Positions 25,773-35,358 of a stretch of 64,000 nt of DNA are shown here, in pieces. The DNA is from Streptomyces varsoviensis (GTDB lineage Bacteria > Actinomycetota > Actinomycetes > Streptomycetales > Streptomycetaceae), in NCBI RefSeq assembly GCF_000718635.1, contig NZ_JOBF01000019.1, positions 1-64,000 on the forward strand, read 5' to 3'. Below the pieces are notes generated by a model that did not search any database, was not told the DNA's origin, and worked only from the letters and a program-made list of their open reading frames with translations. Numbering within the stretch: the first letter of the stretch is position 1; every line of letters starts with the position of its first letter. The position numbers and the translations under genes were made by a program.

Positions 25773-28022
25773 ATGGACGGCGTGCCCGCGCTCGATGAAC
25801 CACTGAAGAAGATCCTCGGCGGCAACACCGCGAAGGTGATGGCCGACCACCTCGACCTGCACACGGTCGGCGACCTGCTGCACCACTATCCGCGGCGGTA
25901 CGCGGAGCGGGGCGAGCTGACCCGCCTCGCCGACCTGCCGCTCGACGAGCACGTCACCGTCGTCGCGCAGGTCGCCAAGGCGGCCATGAAGACCTTCAAC
26001 CACGGCAAGGGCGTCCGCCTGGAGGTCGTGGTGACGGACGGCAGCGGGTCCCTGACCCTGGTCTTCTTCGGCAGGGGCGCGTACGCGCGCGAGAAGGAGC
26101 TGCTGCCGGGGCGGCGGGGCATGTTCGCCGGCAAGGTCTCCGTCTTCAACCGCACCCGCCAGCTCCTGCACCCGGACTACGAGCTCCTGGACCGGGAGAG
26201 CGGCAGCGAGGCCGCCGAGTCCTTCGCCAACCAGATGGTGCCGATCTATCCGGCGTGCAAGCAGTTCCAGGCGTGGAAGCTCACCAAGGCCGTCTCCACC
26301 CTCCTGGACCTCTTCGAGGCGGAGAACTGGGAGCACATCGTCGACCCGCTCCCGGCCGCGCTGCGCGAGGGCCGCGCCCTGGCCGACCTGCCCGACGCCT
26401 TCCGCAAGGTCCACCGCCCGCGCTCCAAGGCGGACATCGACTACGCCCGGGACCGCCTCAAGTGGGACGAGGCGTTCGTCCTCCAAGTCGCCCTGGCCCG
26501 CCGCCGCCACGCCGACGCCCAACTCCCGGCCGTACCCCGGCGACCCGCCCCCGGCGGCCTCCTCGACGCCTTCGACGCCCGGCTCCCCTTCACCCTCACC
26601 GACGGCCAGCGCAAGGTCTCCGCCGAGATCTTCGACGACCTCGCCACCGACCACCCCATGCACCGGCTCCTCCAGGGGGAGGTCGGATCGGGGAAGACAC
26701 TGGTGGCGCTGCGCGCGATGCTCGGGGTCGTGGACGCGGGCGGGCAGGCCGCGATGCTCGCGCCGACCGAGGTGCTCGCGCAGCAGCATCACCGGTCCAT
26801 CACCGAGATGATGGGGGAGCTGGCCGAGGGGGGCATGCTCGGCGGGGCCGAGCAGGGGACCAAGGTGGTGCTGCTGACCGGCTCCATGGGGGTGCCGGCG
26901 CGGCGGCAGGCGCTGCTGGATCTGGTGACCGGCGAGGCCGGGATCGTCATCGGGACGCACGCGCTGATCGAGGACAAGGTGCGGTTCCACGATCTGGGGC
27001 TGGTCGTGGTGGACGAGCAGCACCGGTTCGGGGTGGAGCAGCGGGACGCGCTGCGGGCCAAGGGGGACTCCCAGGGGGAAAAGCGGACGCCGCATCTGCT
27101 GGTGATGACGGCGACGCCCATCCCGCGGACCGTCGCCATGACCGTCTTCGGCGACCTGGAGACGTCCGTGCTCGACCAACTCCCCGCCGGGCGCTCGCCG
27201 ATCGCCACCCATGTGGTGCCCGCGAAGGACAAGCCGCACTTCCTGGCGCGTGCCTGGGAGCGGGTGCGCGAGGAGGTCGAGGGCGGCCACCAGGCGTACG
27301 TGGTCTGCCCGCGCATCGGCGACGAGCCGGAGGAGACCAAGAAGAAGGCGGGGGCGAGCAAGAAGGACGAGACGCCGGGGGAGGACGAGGGGCCGGACGG
27401 CGAGCGCCGGCCGCCGCTCGCGGTCCTCGACATCGCCGAGCGGTTGACGGCGGGGGCACTCGGCGGGCTGCGCGTGGAGGTGCTGCACGGGCGGATGCAG
27501 CCGGACGCGAAGGACGACGTGATGCGCCGCTTCGCCGCGGGCGAGGTGGACGTGCTCGTGGCGACGACCGTCATCGAGGTCGGCGTCAACGTCCCGAACG
27601 CCACGGTCATGGTGATCATGGACGCGGACCGGTTCGGCGTCTCCCAGCTCCACCAGTTGCGCGGCCGGGTGGGCCGCGGCTCGGCGGCGGGGCTCTGCCT
27701 GCTGGTCAGCGAGGCGTCCGAGGCGAGCCCGGCGCGCGCCCGGCTCAACGCCGTCGCCGGCACCCTCGACGGCTTCGAGCTGTCCCGGATCGACCTGGAG
27801 CAGCGGCGCGAGGGCGACGTGCTCGGGCAGGCGCAGTCCGGCGTCCGCTCGTCGCTGCGGATGCTCGCCGTCATCGACGACGAGGAGGTCATCGCGGCGG
27901 CCCGCGAGGAGGCCGCCGCGGTCGTCGCGGCCGACCCGGAGCTCGACGGATTCCCGGCGCTGCGCACCGCGTTGGACGCCCTCCTCGACGACGAGCGGGA
28001 GCGGTATCTCGACAAGGGATGA
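25773..28022 (+). CDS. recG: ATP-dependent DNA helicase RecG
   Basis: SF2 helicase that remodels stalled forks and Holliday junctions, 749 residues. N-terminal wedge/OB domain (about 60-165), helicase domain 1 with Walker A GEVGSGKT (about 306-313) and the box-II VVDEQHRFG (about 412), motif III MTATPIPRT, and helicase domain 2 with the motif VI region QLRGRVGRG. A Lys/Glu-rich insert (around residues 516-547) lies between domains. ATG at 25773 matches relatives beginning MD..VPALDEPLKK; an upstream TTG at 25749 is less likely. Confidence 0.96.
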   Translation: MDGVPALDEPLKKILGGNTAKVMADHLDLHTVGDLLHHYPRRYAERGELTRLADLPLDEHVTVVAQVAKAAMKTFNHGKGVRLEVVVTDGSGSLTLVFFGRGAYAREKELLPGRRGMFAGKVSVFNRTRQLLHPDYELLDRESGSEAAESFANQMVPIYPACKQFQAWKLTKAVSTLLDLFEAENWEHIVDPLPAALREGRALADLPDAFRKVHRPRSKADIDYARDRLKWDEAFVLQVALARRRHADAQLPAVPRRPAPGGLLDAFDARLPFTLTDGQRKVSAEIFDDLATDHPMHRLLQGEVGSGKTLVALRAMLGVVDAGGQAAMLAPTEVLAQQHHRSITEMMGELAEGGMLGGAEQGTKVVLLTGSMGVPARRQALLDLVTGEAGIVIGTHALIEDKVRFHDLGLVVVDEQHRFGVEQRDALRAKGDSQGEKRTPHLLVMTATPIPRTVAMTVFGDLETSVLDQLPAGRSPIATHVVPAKDKPHFLARAWERVREEVEGGHQAYVVCPRIGDEPEETKKKAGASKKDETPGEDEGPDGERRPPLAVLDIAERLTAGALGGLRVEVLHGRMQPDAKDDVMRRFAAGEVDVLVATTVIEVGVNVPNATVMVIMDADRFGVSQLHQLRGRVGRGSAAGLCLLVSEASEASPARARLNAVAGTLDGFELSRIDLEQRREGDVLGQAQSGVRSSLRMLAVIDDEEVIAAAREEAAAVVAADPELDGFPALRTALDALLDDERERYLDKG

Positions 28023-28139
28023 GGGGCCGCGGGCCCGCCGCTCGGCCAGAGGAATTGTCAGACCCCCCTGAGAGAATGGACACAGTCCGAACCGATCCGC
28101 TCCGAGATCGGCTGAGTTGGGCCATAGGGGGCTGCTTTC

Positions 28140-28670
28140 ATGTCGTTCCGCCATATCAACGAGCTGCCGCTCGGCGACAAGATCTTCCGGATCGAGCTCG
28201 CCAGCGACGACGACGCCACTGTCACCCTGACCCTCACCGGCTGGCACGAGGACGCCCCGGAGGCACTGCTGGCCTCCGGCGCCCTGACGCTGCCGCTGAC
28301 CGAAGTCCCGCCGCTGCGCATCGCGCTCAACCGCGCGCTGCGCGCCCTCGCGCTCGTCGCCGACGTCGCCGAGCCGATCCCGGACCGGGACGTGCTGCGC
28401 GAGCTGTTCCCCGGCCACGGCGCCCCCTGGGTGCCCCAGCACGAGGAGGACCTCACCCACCGCTTCCACGGCGGCGAGACCATCGCCCGGATAGCCGCCC
28501 GCTTCGGACGTACGCCGGACTCGGTGCGTACGAAACTGCGCGAGCTGGGGCACGACCCGCGCCGCCCCGAGTACTGCCCGCCCGACGGCTGCCTCTCCTG
28601 GTCGCGCTACGCCTCGCCGGCGCTCCTGGGCGCGGGCGACGCCCCGGGCGACGGCCCCGGCGCCGGCTGA
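28140..28670 (+). CDS. Conserved hypothetical protein with C-terminal HTH-like segment
   Basis: 176 residues, unrecognised family. The first half looks beta-rich and acidic (RIELASDDDATVTLTLTGWH). The second half contains a likely helix-turn-helix, RFHGGETIARIAARFGRTPD followed by SVRTKLRELGHDP, reminiscent of sigma-like or recombinase HTH segments. The C-terminus is Gly/Ala/Asp-rich. It could be a DNA-binding protein. ATG at 28140, 117 bases after recG, followed by rsmD on the same strand. Confidence 0.78.
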   Translation: MSFRHINELPLGDKIFRIELASDDDATVTLTLTGWHEDAPEALLASGALTLPLTEVPPLRIALNRALRALALVADVAEPIPDRDVLRELFPGHGAPWVPQHEEDLTHRFHGGETIARIAARFGRTPDSVRTKLRELGHDPRRPEYCPPDGCLSWSRYASPALLGAGDAPGDGPGAG

Positions 28671-28786
28671 CCCCGGTGCTCTCGGCCCGCCCGGCCCCAA
28701 CCGGGCCGGGCGGGCCGCGTCCGGCGGCGCCGCCGATAATGAGGGGGCAGCGTGTGCACGTCGAAACGGAAGGGTGAGCCACCACC

Positions 28787-29371
28787 ATGACCCGCGTGAT
28801 CGCCGGTGCGGCCGGAGGGCGGCGCCTCGCGGTGCCGCCCGGCGGCGGCACCCGCCCCACCTCCGACCGGGCGCGCGAGGGCCTGTTCTCCACCTGGGAG
28901 TCGCTGGACGGGCCGCTGACCGGGGCGCGGGTCCTGGACCTGTACGGCGGCTCCGGTGCGGTCGGCCTGGAGGCGCTCTCCCGCGGCGCGGAGCACGTGC
29001 TGCTCGTCGAGGCCGACGCCCGCGCGGCCCGCACCATCCGGGAGAACGTCCGCGCCCTCGGCCTGCCCGGGGCGGAGGTCCGCGCGGGCCGGGCCGAGCA
29101 GATCGCCGCCGGGTCCCCGCCGGGCGCCCCGTACGACACGGTCTTCCTCGATCCGCCGTACGCGGTGGGCGACGACGAGCTGCGGGAGATACTCCTCACA
29201 CTCCTGGCGCGGGGCTGGCTCGCGAGTGAGGCGCTCGTCACCGTGGAGCGCAGCACCAGAGGCGGCGAATTCCGCTGGCCGGACGGGTTCGAGGGGCTCA
29301 GGGCCCGTCGTTACGGCGAGGGGACGCTTTGGTACGGTCGCGCCGCCTCATGTCGCACAGCCGCGTCATGA
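28787..29371 (+). CDS. rsmD: 16S rRNA (guanine(966)-N(2))-methyltransferase
   Basis: SAM-dependent methyltransferase modifying G966 of 16S rRNA during 30S assembly; 194 residues. Opening TRVIAGAAGGRRLAVPPGG and RPTSDRAREGLFSTWESL are typical; the SAM loop is VLDLYGGSGAVGLEALSRGA and the catalytic motif is FLDPPYAV. Coupled to coaD 26 bases downstream, the standard bacterial pair. ATG at 28787 with a short leader. Confidence 0.94.
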   Translation: MTRVIAGAAGGRRLAVPPGGGTRPTSDRAREGLFSTWESLDGPLTGARVLDLYGGSGAVGLEALSRGAEHVLLVEADARAARTIRENVRALGLPGAEVRAGRAEQIAAGSPPGAPYDTVFLDPPYAVGDDELREILLTLLARGWLASEALVTVERSTRGGEFRWPDGFEGLRARRYGEGTLWYGRAASCRTAAS

Positions 29372-29397
29372 CCGGATCGGAGAGCGAGGAGCCACTC

Positions 29398-29877
29398 TTG
29401 CGCCGCGCAGTCTGTCCGGGGTCCTTCGACCCCGTCACCAATGGACACCTCGACATCATCGCCCGCGCCTCCAGGCTGTACGACGTCGTCCATGTCGCCG
29501 TGATGATCAACCAGTCCAAGAAGGGGCTGTTCACGGTCGACGAGCGGATCGACCTGCTCCGCCAGGTCACCGCCGAGTACGGCAATGTGAAGGTGGAGTC
29601 CTTCCACGGGCTGCTCGTCGACTTCTGCAAGGAGCGCGACATCCCCGCCATCGTCAAGGGGCTGCGGGCCGTCAGCGACTTCGACTACGAGCTCCAGATG
29701 GCCCAGATGAACAACGGGCTGTCCGGCGTGGAGACGCTGTTCGTCCCCACCAACCCCACCTACAGCTTCCTCTCCTCCAGTCTGGTCAAGGAGGTCGCGG
29801 CCTGGGGCGGCGACGTCGCGCACCTGGTGCCGCCGCTGGTGCTCCGGGCCCTCACCGAGCGGCTCGCGAAGCGCTGA
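29398..29877 (+). CDS. coaD: Phosphopantetheine adenylyltransferase
   Basis: Penultimate coenzyme A enzyme, joining 4'-phosphopantetheine and ATP; hexameric nucleotidyltransferase of 159 residues. HxGH motif in CPGSFDPVTNGHLDIIARA, and the SSxxVRE counterpart SFLSSSLVKEVAAWGG near residue 130. The start is taken as TTG at 29398 because GAGGAG lies six bases upstream and the product (LRRAVCPGSFDP...) then has the standard length and N-terminus. The in-frame ATG codons upstream would overlap rsmD and add unrelated residues. Confidence 0.94.
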   Translation: MRRAVCPGSFDPVTNGHLDIIARASRLYDVVHVAVMINQSKKGLFTVDERIDLLRQVTAEYGNVKVESFHGLLVDFCKERDIPAIVKGLRAVSDFDYELQMAQMNNGLSGVETLFVPTNPTYSFLSSSLVKEVAAWGGDVAHLVPPLVLRALTERLAKR

Positions 29878-29975
29878 TGGGCTGACGGGGTGTCAGCAGG
29901 TGTCGGCCGGAGGCCCACTGGCCGTACAGTCGGTCCCGTCCTGACCCTTCGGCCGTAGAGAGTGGCGAGCACCAG

Positions 29976-31088
29976 GTGGACGTGCAGAAGAAGCTCGACG
30001 ACATCGTCGCGACCGTCGGCGGTGCCCGGTCCATGCCCATGTCGGCCTCGTGCGTGATCAACCGGGCCGAGCTGCTCGCCCAACTGGAGGAGGTCCGGGC
30101 CGCCCTGCCCGGCTCGCTCGCCCAGGCGCAGGAGCTGATCGGCGGCCGCGAACAGATGGTCGAGGACGCCCGCCAGGAGGCCGAGCGGATCATCGAGTCC
30201 GCGCACGCCCAGCGCACCTCGCTGATCTCCGACACCGAGGTGGCCCGGCAGTCCCAGGAGGAGGCCGACCGCATCCTCTCGGAGGCCCGCCGGGAGGCCG
30301 AGGAGATCCGCGCCGAGGCCGACGACTACGTCGACAGCAAGCTCGCCAACTTCGAGGTCGTCCTCACCAAGACCATCGGCTCCGTCGACCGGGGCCGGGA
30401 CAAGCTGCTGGGCCGGGACGGCGGCCCCGACGGCTTCGCGGACGGGGACGGCCAGTACGACGACGGCCCGGAGCGCAGCGCCGACCCGCGGACCCAGCGC
30501 GAGCGCGCCGACGAATACGTGGACGCCAAGCTGGGCGCGGTCTCCGCCGTGCTCGCCAAGACCCTGGAGGCCGTCGGCCGCGGCCGGCAGAAGCTGCTCG
30601 GCGTGCGTCCCACGGACGAGCTGGGCGCCCTCGCGGACGCCACGGACGGCTACGGCCCGCACACCAGCGACGCGGACTTCCTCGCCGGCCTCGCCCTCCC
30701 GCAGGAGCCGGCCGACGCCCCGGCGCGGCCCGCACAGCCGCAGGTCCAGGAGGCGGTCCAGCCCCAGGACCACGGCCAGGCCCAGCCCGACTACTACGCG
30801 GCGGCCGCGGGCTACCAGCAGCAGGACGCGTACGGCTATCAGCAGCAGTACGCGCAGCCGGACCCGTACCAGGCGCAGGGCGGCTACCAGCAGGACGCCT
30901 ACGGCTGGCAGCAGGGACAGCAGGCGTACGACCCGCACGCCGGGTACGCCGCCGATCCGCACCTCCAGCACCAGCAGCCCCAGCCCCACGGGGGCCAGCA
31001 GCAGGCCGCGGCCCTCGACGAGACCAGCCTCTTCGACACGAGCATGATCAATCTCGACCAGCTCCGCGCGTACGAGCAGGGCCGCTGA
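29976..31088 (+). CDS. DivIVA-like coiled-coil protein with Q/Y-rich tail
   Basis: 370 residues. A charged coiled coil spans about 40-120 (QEAERIIESAHAQRTSLI, EEADRILSEARREAEEIRAE), like DivIVA/Wag31-related proteins. A module appears twice: ADDYVDSKLANFEVVLTKTI...VDRGRDKLLG (about 116-149) and ADEYVDAKLGAVSAVLAKTL...VGRGRQKLLG (about 180-212). The last 120 residues are rich in Gln, Tyr, Gly and Pro (QQQDAYGYQQQYAQPDPY) and must be disordered. Probably a polar or cytoskeletal scaffold in cell division or hyphal growth; annotated in relatives as a cell division initiation protein. GTG 29976. Confidence 0.88.
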   Translation: MDVQKKLDDIVATVGGARSMPMSASCVINRAELLAQLEEVRAALPGSLAQAQELIGGREQMVEDARQEAERIIESAHAQRTSLISDTEVARQSQEEADRILSEARREAEEIRAEADDYVDSKLANFEVVLTKTIGSVDRGRDKLLGRDGGPDGFADGDGQYDDGPERSADPRTQRERADEYVDAKLGAVSAVLAKTLEAVGRGRQKLLGVRPTDELGALADATDGYGPHTSDADFLAGLALPQEPADAPARPAQPQVQEAVQPQDHGQAQPDYYAAAAGYQQQDAYGYQQQYAQPDPYQAQGGYQQDAYGWQQGQQAYDPHAGYAADPHLQHQQPQPHGGQQQAAALDETSLFDTSMINLDQLRAYEQGR

Positions 31089-31247
31089 CCTCCTCCGCCG
31101 CGGCGCCCGGGCCCCCGGGGCGCGGATTGGGTGTACAGCGACAGGTCCAGTATCCTGGCTCTTCGGTCGCGCGTACGTCCGCGATCACGGCTGCCCCAGT
31201 ACATCCGCACCGGGCGGCCGTCACCGCAGCGTAGAAAGCAGGAAGCC

Positions 31248-31874
31248 CTGAACGCCCACCTCGACCACCGCGCCCCTCTCGTGTTCGACACACACGAGCT
31301 GGGTCGGCGTCCCGGTGCGCTGAAGCGGGTCTCCCGCACCATCGCCGCCCCCGATGACCTCGGCATCGAGGTCATCGGGGTGGCCAAGGGCGCGACCGTG
31401 GAGCTGGACCTCCGACTGGAGTCGGTCATGGAAGGGGTGCTCGTCACAGGCACCGCCCGTGCGCCGCTCACAGGGGAGTGCGTAAGGTGTCTGGAGCCGC
31501 TGGAGCGAGAGCTCGAAGCGGACTTCCAGGAGATGTTCTCCTACCCCGACGCCGACGCCCGGAGCCGCACCGCGGACACCGGCGACGACGCCGAGGAAGA
31601 TGAGGACACCCTCTTCATCGAGGACGACATGTTCGACCTCGAACCCGTGCTGCGCGACGCGGTGGTGCTCGCACTGCCGCTGCAGCCGGTGTGCCGGGAA
31701 GACTGCCCCGGCCTGTGCTCCGAGTGCGGGGCGCGGCTGGCGGACGACCCGGACCACCACCATGAGGCCGTCGACATCCGTTGGGCGGCTTTGCAGGGAC
31801 TCGCCGGGACCATCCAGGACGGCGAGAAGGACAACGCCCCCCGCGCCAGCGGGGATGAACCTCAGGAGAAGTAG
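31248..31874 (+). CDS. DUF177 (YceD) family protein
   Basis: YceD/DUF177 protein, about 208 residues, nearly always upstream of rpmF and linked to 23S rRNA/ribosome metabolism. Family marks: [58 protein letters not shown] and the cysteine cluster [13 protein letters not shown]. The start is uncertain: relatives begin with a sequence like ALNAHLDHR, which here maps to CTG at 31248 preceded by AGGAAG; the nearest standard starts are GTG 31131 (a 39-residue odd extension) and GTG 31281 (truncating, no ribosome site). Two bases separate it from rpmF. Confidence 0.88.
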   Translation: MNAHLDHRAPLVFDTHELGRRPGALKRVSRTIAAPDDLGIEVIGVAKGATVELDLRLESVMEGVLVTGTARAPLTGECVRCLEPLERELEADFQEMFSYPDADARSRTADTGDDAEEDEDTLFIEDDMFDLEPVLRDAVVLALPLQPVCREDCPGLCSECGARLADDPDHHHEAVDIRWAALQGLAGTIQDGEKDNAPRASGDEPQEK

Positions 31875-31876
31875 CC

Positions 31877-32050
31877 GTGGCTGTTCCGAAGCGGAAGATG
31901 TCGCGCAGCAACACGCGCCACCGCCGGTCGCAGTGGAAGGCTGCGGTCCCCACCCTGGTGGCGTGCGAGCGCTGCCACGAGCCGAAGCAGCAGCACATCG
32001 CGTGCCCGAGCTGCGGCACCTACAACCGCCGCCAGGTCCTCGACGTCTGA
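31877..32050 (+). CDS. rpmF: 50S ribosomal protein L32
   Basis: Ribosomal protein bL32, 57 residues, with the start [20 protein letters not shown] and a zinc ribbon CERC...CPSC followed by [14 protein letters not shown] at 31877 sits two bases after the DUF177 stop with GGAGAAG upstream, so translation is coupled. The operon DUF177-rpmF-rnc-mutM is the usual one in actinobacteria. Confidence 0.97.
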   Translation: MAVPKRKMSRSNTRHRRSQWKAAVPTLVACERCHEPKQQHIACPSCGTYNRRQVLDV

Positions 32051-32069
32051 ACGGCGGGTGACAGGCTCC

Positions 32070-32915
32070 ATGTCAGACGCTGATTCGTCGAGGAACACCT
32101 CCTCGAAAAAGACGTCGGCGGACACAGCCTCGTCCCACACGCTTCTGGAAGGGCGGCTCGGGTATCACCTTGAGTCCGCCCTTCTGGTGCGTGCGCTGAC
32201 GCACCGCTCCTTCGCGTACGAGAACGGCGGACTGCCCACCAACGAACGGCTCGAATTCCTCGGGGACTCGGTGCTCGGCCTGGTGGTCACCGACACGCTG
32301 TACCGCATCCACCCCGACCTCCCGGAGGGCCAGCTCGCCAAGTTGCGGGCCGCGGTGGTCAACTCGCGTGCGCTCGCCGAGGTCAGCCGTGGCCTCGACC
32401 TCGGCGCCTTCATCCGGCTCGGCCGCGGTGAAGAAGGAACGGGCGGCAGGGACAAGGCGTCCATCCTCGCCGACACCCTTGAGGCCGTCATCGGCGCGGT
32501 CTACCTCGACCAGGGCCTCGACGCCGCCGGCGAGCTGGTGCACCGGCTCTTCGACCCGTTGATCGCCCGCTCCTCGAACCTGGGCGCCGGCCTGGACTGG
32601 AAGACCAGCCTCCAGGAGCTCACGGCGACGGAAGGGCTCGGCGTCCCCGAGTACCTCGTCTCCGAGACCGGCCCCGACCACGAGAAGGTCTTCACGGCTG
32701 CTGCCCGCGTCGGTGGTGTCACGTACGGCACCGGCACCGGCCGCAGCAAGAAGGAAGCGGAGCAGCAGGCGGCCGAGGCCGCCTGGCGCGCGATCCAGCA
32801 GGCCGCCGAGGCCCGCGCCGCCGACGTGGCCAAGGGATCCACCGCCGCGGCGGACCCGGCGGGCGGCGCGACCGCCGACAGCGCGCCGACCGCCGAGGGC
32901 GGCCGGCCCGCCTGA
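32070..32915 (+). CDS. rnc: Ribonuclease III (AbsB)
   Basis: Double-strand-specific endoribonuclease, 281 residues. The catalytic signature is [13 protein letters not shown] (about residues 58-70, with E62 and D66); the second acidic pair is in [17 protein letters not shown] dsRNA-binding domain spans about 170-245 ([40 protein letters not shown]). N- and C-terminal low-complexity tails are added. In Streptomyces this gene is absB, a global regulator of antibiotic synthesis (literature). ATG 32070 is used; GTG 32058 is in frame. Confidence 0.95.
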   Translation: MSDADSSRNTSSKKTSADTASSHTLLEGRLGYHLESALLVRALTHRSFAYENGGLPTNERLEFLGDSVLGLVVTDTLYRIHPDLPEGQLAKLRAAVVNSRALAEVSRGLDLGAFIRLGRGEEGTGGRDKASILADTLEAVIGAVYLDQGLDAAGELVHRLFDPLIARSSNLGAGLDWKTSLQELTATEGLGVPEYLVSETGPDHEKVFTAAARVGGVTYGTGTGRSKKEAEQQAAEAAWRAIQQAAEARAADVAKGSTAAADPAGGATADSAPTAEGGRPA

Positions 32916-32938
32916 GCCGCCCGCGCCCGCCGCACGAA

Positions 32939-32984
32939 GGCCGACCGCCCACCCGACCCCGCCGGGGACGGGTGGGCGCGGCCG
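32939..32984 (+). terminator. GC-rich hairpin between rnc and mutM
   Basis: Left arm GGCCGACCGCCCACCC (32939-32954), right arm GGGTGGGCGCGGCC (32970-32983), with a smaller CCCCGCCGGGG hairpin in the loop. No T-tract; may be a terminator or RNA-processing site within the operon. Confidence 0.5.
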
Positions 32985-33014
32985 TATCCCGCCCCATGCC
33001 ACCCAGGAGAGAGC

Positions 33015-33917
33015 GTGCCCGAGCTGCCCGAGGTCGAGGTCGTCCGGCGCGGACTGGACCGATGGGTCCGCGGCCGTACCGTCGACGCCGTCGAGGTGCT
33101 GCACCCGCGCGCCATCCGCCGCCACGTCGCCGGCCCCGCCGACTTCGCCGCCCGGCTGACCGGCCACCGCATCGGCGAGCCCCGCCGCCGCGGCAAGTAC
33201 CTCTGGCTGCCCATGGAGAACGCCGGCCGGCCGGCGGAGCGCGCCGCCGAGATCTCCGTGCTCGCACACCTCGGCATGAGCGGCCAGCTCCTCGTCCAGC
33301 CGCACGACGCCGCGGACGAGAAGCACCTGCGCGTCCGCGTCCGCTTCGCCGACGCGGCCGGGACCGAGCTGCGCTTCGTCGACCAGCGCACCTTCGGCGG
33401 GCTCTCGCTGCACGACGCCGTACCCGGCGACCCGGACGGCCTCCCGGACGTCATCGCGCACATCGCCCGCGACCCGCTGGACCCCGCCTTCGACGAGGCC
33501 GCCTTCCACGCCGCGCTGCGCCGCCGCCGTACGACCGTCAAGCGCGCCCTGCTGGACCAGTCGCTGATCAGCGGCGTGGGCAACATCTATGCCGACGAGG
33601 CGCTGTGGCGCGCGCGGCTGCACTACGAGCGGCCCACCGCGACCCTCACCCGCCCGCGCAGCGCCGAACTCCTCGGCCACGTGCGCGAGGTGATGAACGC
33701 GGCCCTCGCGGTGGGCGGCACGAGTTTCGACAGCCTCTACGTCAACGTGAACGGCGAGTCGGGGTACTTCGACCGCTCCCTGGACGCGTACGGGCGCGAG
33801 GACGAGCCCTGCCGCCGCTGCGGGACGGCCATGCGCCGCCGCCCCTGGATGAACCGCTCCAGCTACTTCTGCCCGCGCTGCCAGCGCCCGCCGCGTCCGG
33901 CGGCCGTCCGGCCCTGA
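33015..33917 (+). CDS. mutM: Formamidopyrimidine-DNA glycosylase
   Basis: Fpg/MutM bifunctional glycosylase/AP lyase removing 8-oxoguanine and ring-opened purines; 300 residues. N-terminal [16 protein letters not shown] with catalytic Pro and Glu, the helix-two-turn-helix [20 protein letters not shown], and a C-terminal zinc finger with cysteines in CRRCG and CPRCQ. GTG at 33015 follows AGGAGAG. Last gene of the rpmF-rnc-mutM operon. Confidence 0.96.
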   Translation: MPELPEVEVVRRGLDRWVRGRTVDAVEVLHPRAIRRHVAGPADFAARLTGHRIGEPRRRGKYLWLPMENAGRPAERAAEISVLAHLGMSGQLLVQPHDAADEKHLRVRVRFADAAGTELRFVDQRTFGGLSLHDAVPGDPDGLPDVIAHIARDPLDPAFDEAAFHAALRRRRTTVKRALLDQSLISGVGNIYADEALWRARLHYERPTATLTRPRSAELLGHVREVMNAALAVGGTSFDSLYVNVNGESGYFDRSLDAYGREDEPCRRCGTAMRRRPWMNRSSYFCPRCQRPPRPAAVRP

Positions 33918-33956
33918 CGGCCGGGGTCCGGCCCGCCAGGCGCCGCCTTCGTGGGG

Positions 33957-33974
33957 CCGCTCCCAGGGGAGCGG
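33957..33974. terminator. Small hairpin between convergent mutM and the CAP-domain gene
   Basis: Seven-base-pair stem CCGCTCC/GGAGCGG with a CAGG loop, in the 62-base gap between two convergent genes. Short; a weak call. Confidence 0.35.
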
Positions 33975-33979
33975 ACTTC

Positions 33980-34930
33980 TCAGAAGCCGAAGTCCTGGGT
34001 CCAGTAGGGGCCGCCGGGGCCGAAGTGCACCCCGATGCCCAGCTTCTTGTAGTCGGGGTTGAGGATGTTCGCCTTGTGGCCGGGGCTGTGCATCCAGGTG
34101 TCCATGACGGCCTTGGCGTCGGCCTGGCCGCGCGCGATGTTCTCGCCGCCCAGATTCTTGACGCCGCGCTTCGCGGCCCGGTCCCAGGGGCTCTTGCCGT
34201 CCGGGTCGGTGTGGGCGAAGAAGCCGCGCCGGGCCATGTCCTGGCTGAAGGCGCCGGCGAGCGCGTCGAGTGGCCCGCTCGCGGTCACCGGGGCGCGGCC
34301 GGCCTTCGCCCGCTCCTGGTTGACCAGGGCGAGCACCTGACCGCGGGCCGCCGCCACCCGGTCGGCGTCCGCCGGGGCCTCCGCGGGCTTCCCGGGCGTG
34401 GCCGGGGCGGGTGCCGCGTCGCCGGTACGGGGCGGGGGCGCGGCGCGGTCCGAGGCGCCGTGGTCCGCACGCGGGTCGGCCCCGGCCCCGGCTTCGGCGC
34501 GCTCTTCGGTCCGTACGGGGGAGGGGCTGGCGGACGGCGAGGCGGGCGGCGTCGAGGGCGTCAGGGACGGCGCGTGGGCGCGCTCCCCGCCGCGGCTCGC
34601 GGGCGTCGGACCGCGGTCGGCCGGAGACGCCGACTCGGAGCTCCCGGCCTCCGGGGAGCCGCTGTCCGGGGGGCCGTCCGCGCGTACCTCGCCGCTCGGG
34701 CCGTCGTGCCCGCCGAGGTCGAACTTCCCGCCGCCCGGCAGCAGGCCGGAGGTCACGGCGACCGCGCCGATCGCCAGCGCGGCGGACGCGCCCAGCAGCC
34801 CGGTGCGTACCGGAGCCTTGGCTCTGGCCCGGCCGCGGCCGCCCTCGCGGTGCCGCCCGGAGGCCGGCTCGGGGGCGGAGGGGGGTGCCGTCGCCGCCGG
34901 CGGCGGGGTGGGGCGTCCATGGCGGCCCAT
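33980..34930 (-). CDS. CAP/SCP-domain extracellular protein
   Basis: 316 residues. A cytoplasmic basic N-terminus, then one transmembrane or signal segment (TGLLGASAALAIGAVAVTSG, about residues 43-62), a long disordered Pro/Ser/Glu/Ala linker (about 70-190), and a C-terminal CAP (SCP/PR-1, YkwD-like) domain from about 195: VLALVNQERAKAGRAPV, FFAHTDPDGKSPWDRA, NLGGENIARGQ, WMHSPGHKANILNPDYKKLG. The expected His and Glu residues of the CAP cavity are present. Probably surface-anchored, function unknown. ATG at 34930. Convergent with mutM, divergent from acyP. Confidence 0.9.
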   Translation of the reverse strand: MGRHGRPTPPPAATAPPSAPEPASGRHREGGRGRARAKAPVRTGLLGASAALAIGAVAVTSGLLPGGGKFDLGGHDGPSGEVRADGPPDSGSPEAGSSESASPADRGPTPASRGGERAHAPSLTPSTPPASPSASPSPVRTEERAEAGAGADPRADHGASDRAAPPPRTGDAAPAPATPGKPAEAPADADRVAAARGQVLALVNQERAKAGRAPVTASGPLDALAGAFSQDMARRGFFAHTDPDGKSPWDRAAKRGVKNLGGENIARGQADAKAVMDTWMHSPGHKANILNPDYKKLGIGVHFGPGGPYWTQDFGF

Positions 34931-35076
34931 GTGCTGCCTTCCTTACGTGCGTCGCGCGTTGCCAGGCATCGACATGTGTCACCCGCACGGGCGAGTAGTC
35001 GTACGAGCGGCGACTGTACGCCATGGTCATCGGGGGCGGCGTGCTCCGTGAGTAATTGGCCGGTTAGCGTGCGGTC

Positions 35077-35358
35077 ATGAACGAGAATGTCCGCCTGACC
35101 GCCTGGGTTCGTGGCCATGTGCAAGAGGTCGGCTTCCGGTGGTTCACCCGCGCCAACGCGCTCCGTATCGGGGACCTCACCGGATTCGCCTCCAATCTCT
35201 CCGACGGCCGCGTGCAGGTCGTCGCCGAAGGCCCGAAGGCCGGCTGCGAACAATTGCTCGAATGGCTGCGTACGGGCGACACGCCCGGGCGGGTCGACGG
35301 CGTGACGGAGATCTGGGACACACCGCGCGGGGGATACGAGGGGTTCGAGATCCGCTGA
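35077..35358 (+). CDS. acyP: Acylphosphatase
   Basis: Small alpha-beta sandwich enzyme (93 residues) hydrolysing acyl phosphates. The catalytic pair is present: R21 in [11 protein letters not shown] and N40 in GFASNLSDG. The C-terminal YEGFEIR strand is typical. ATG at 35077. Acylphosphatase upstream of smc is a recurring arrangement in Streptomyces; I know of no functional link. Confidence 0.95.
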   Translation: MNENVRLTAWVRGHVQEVGFRWFTRANALRIGDLTGFASNLSDGRVQVVAEGPKAGCEQLLEWLRTGDTPGRVDGVTEIWDTPRGGYEGFEIR

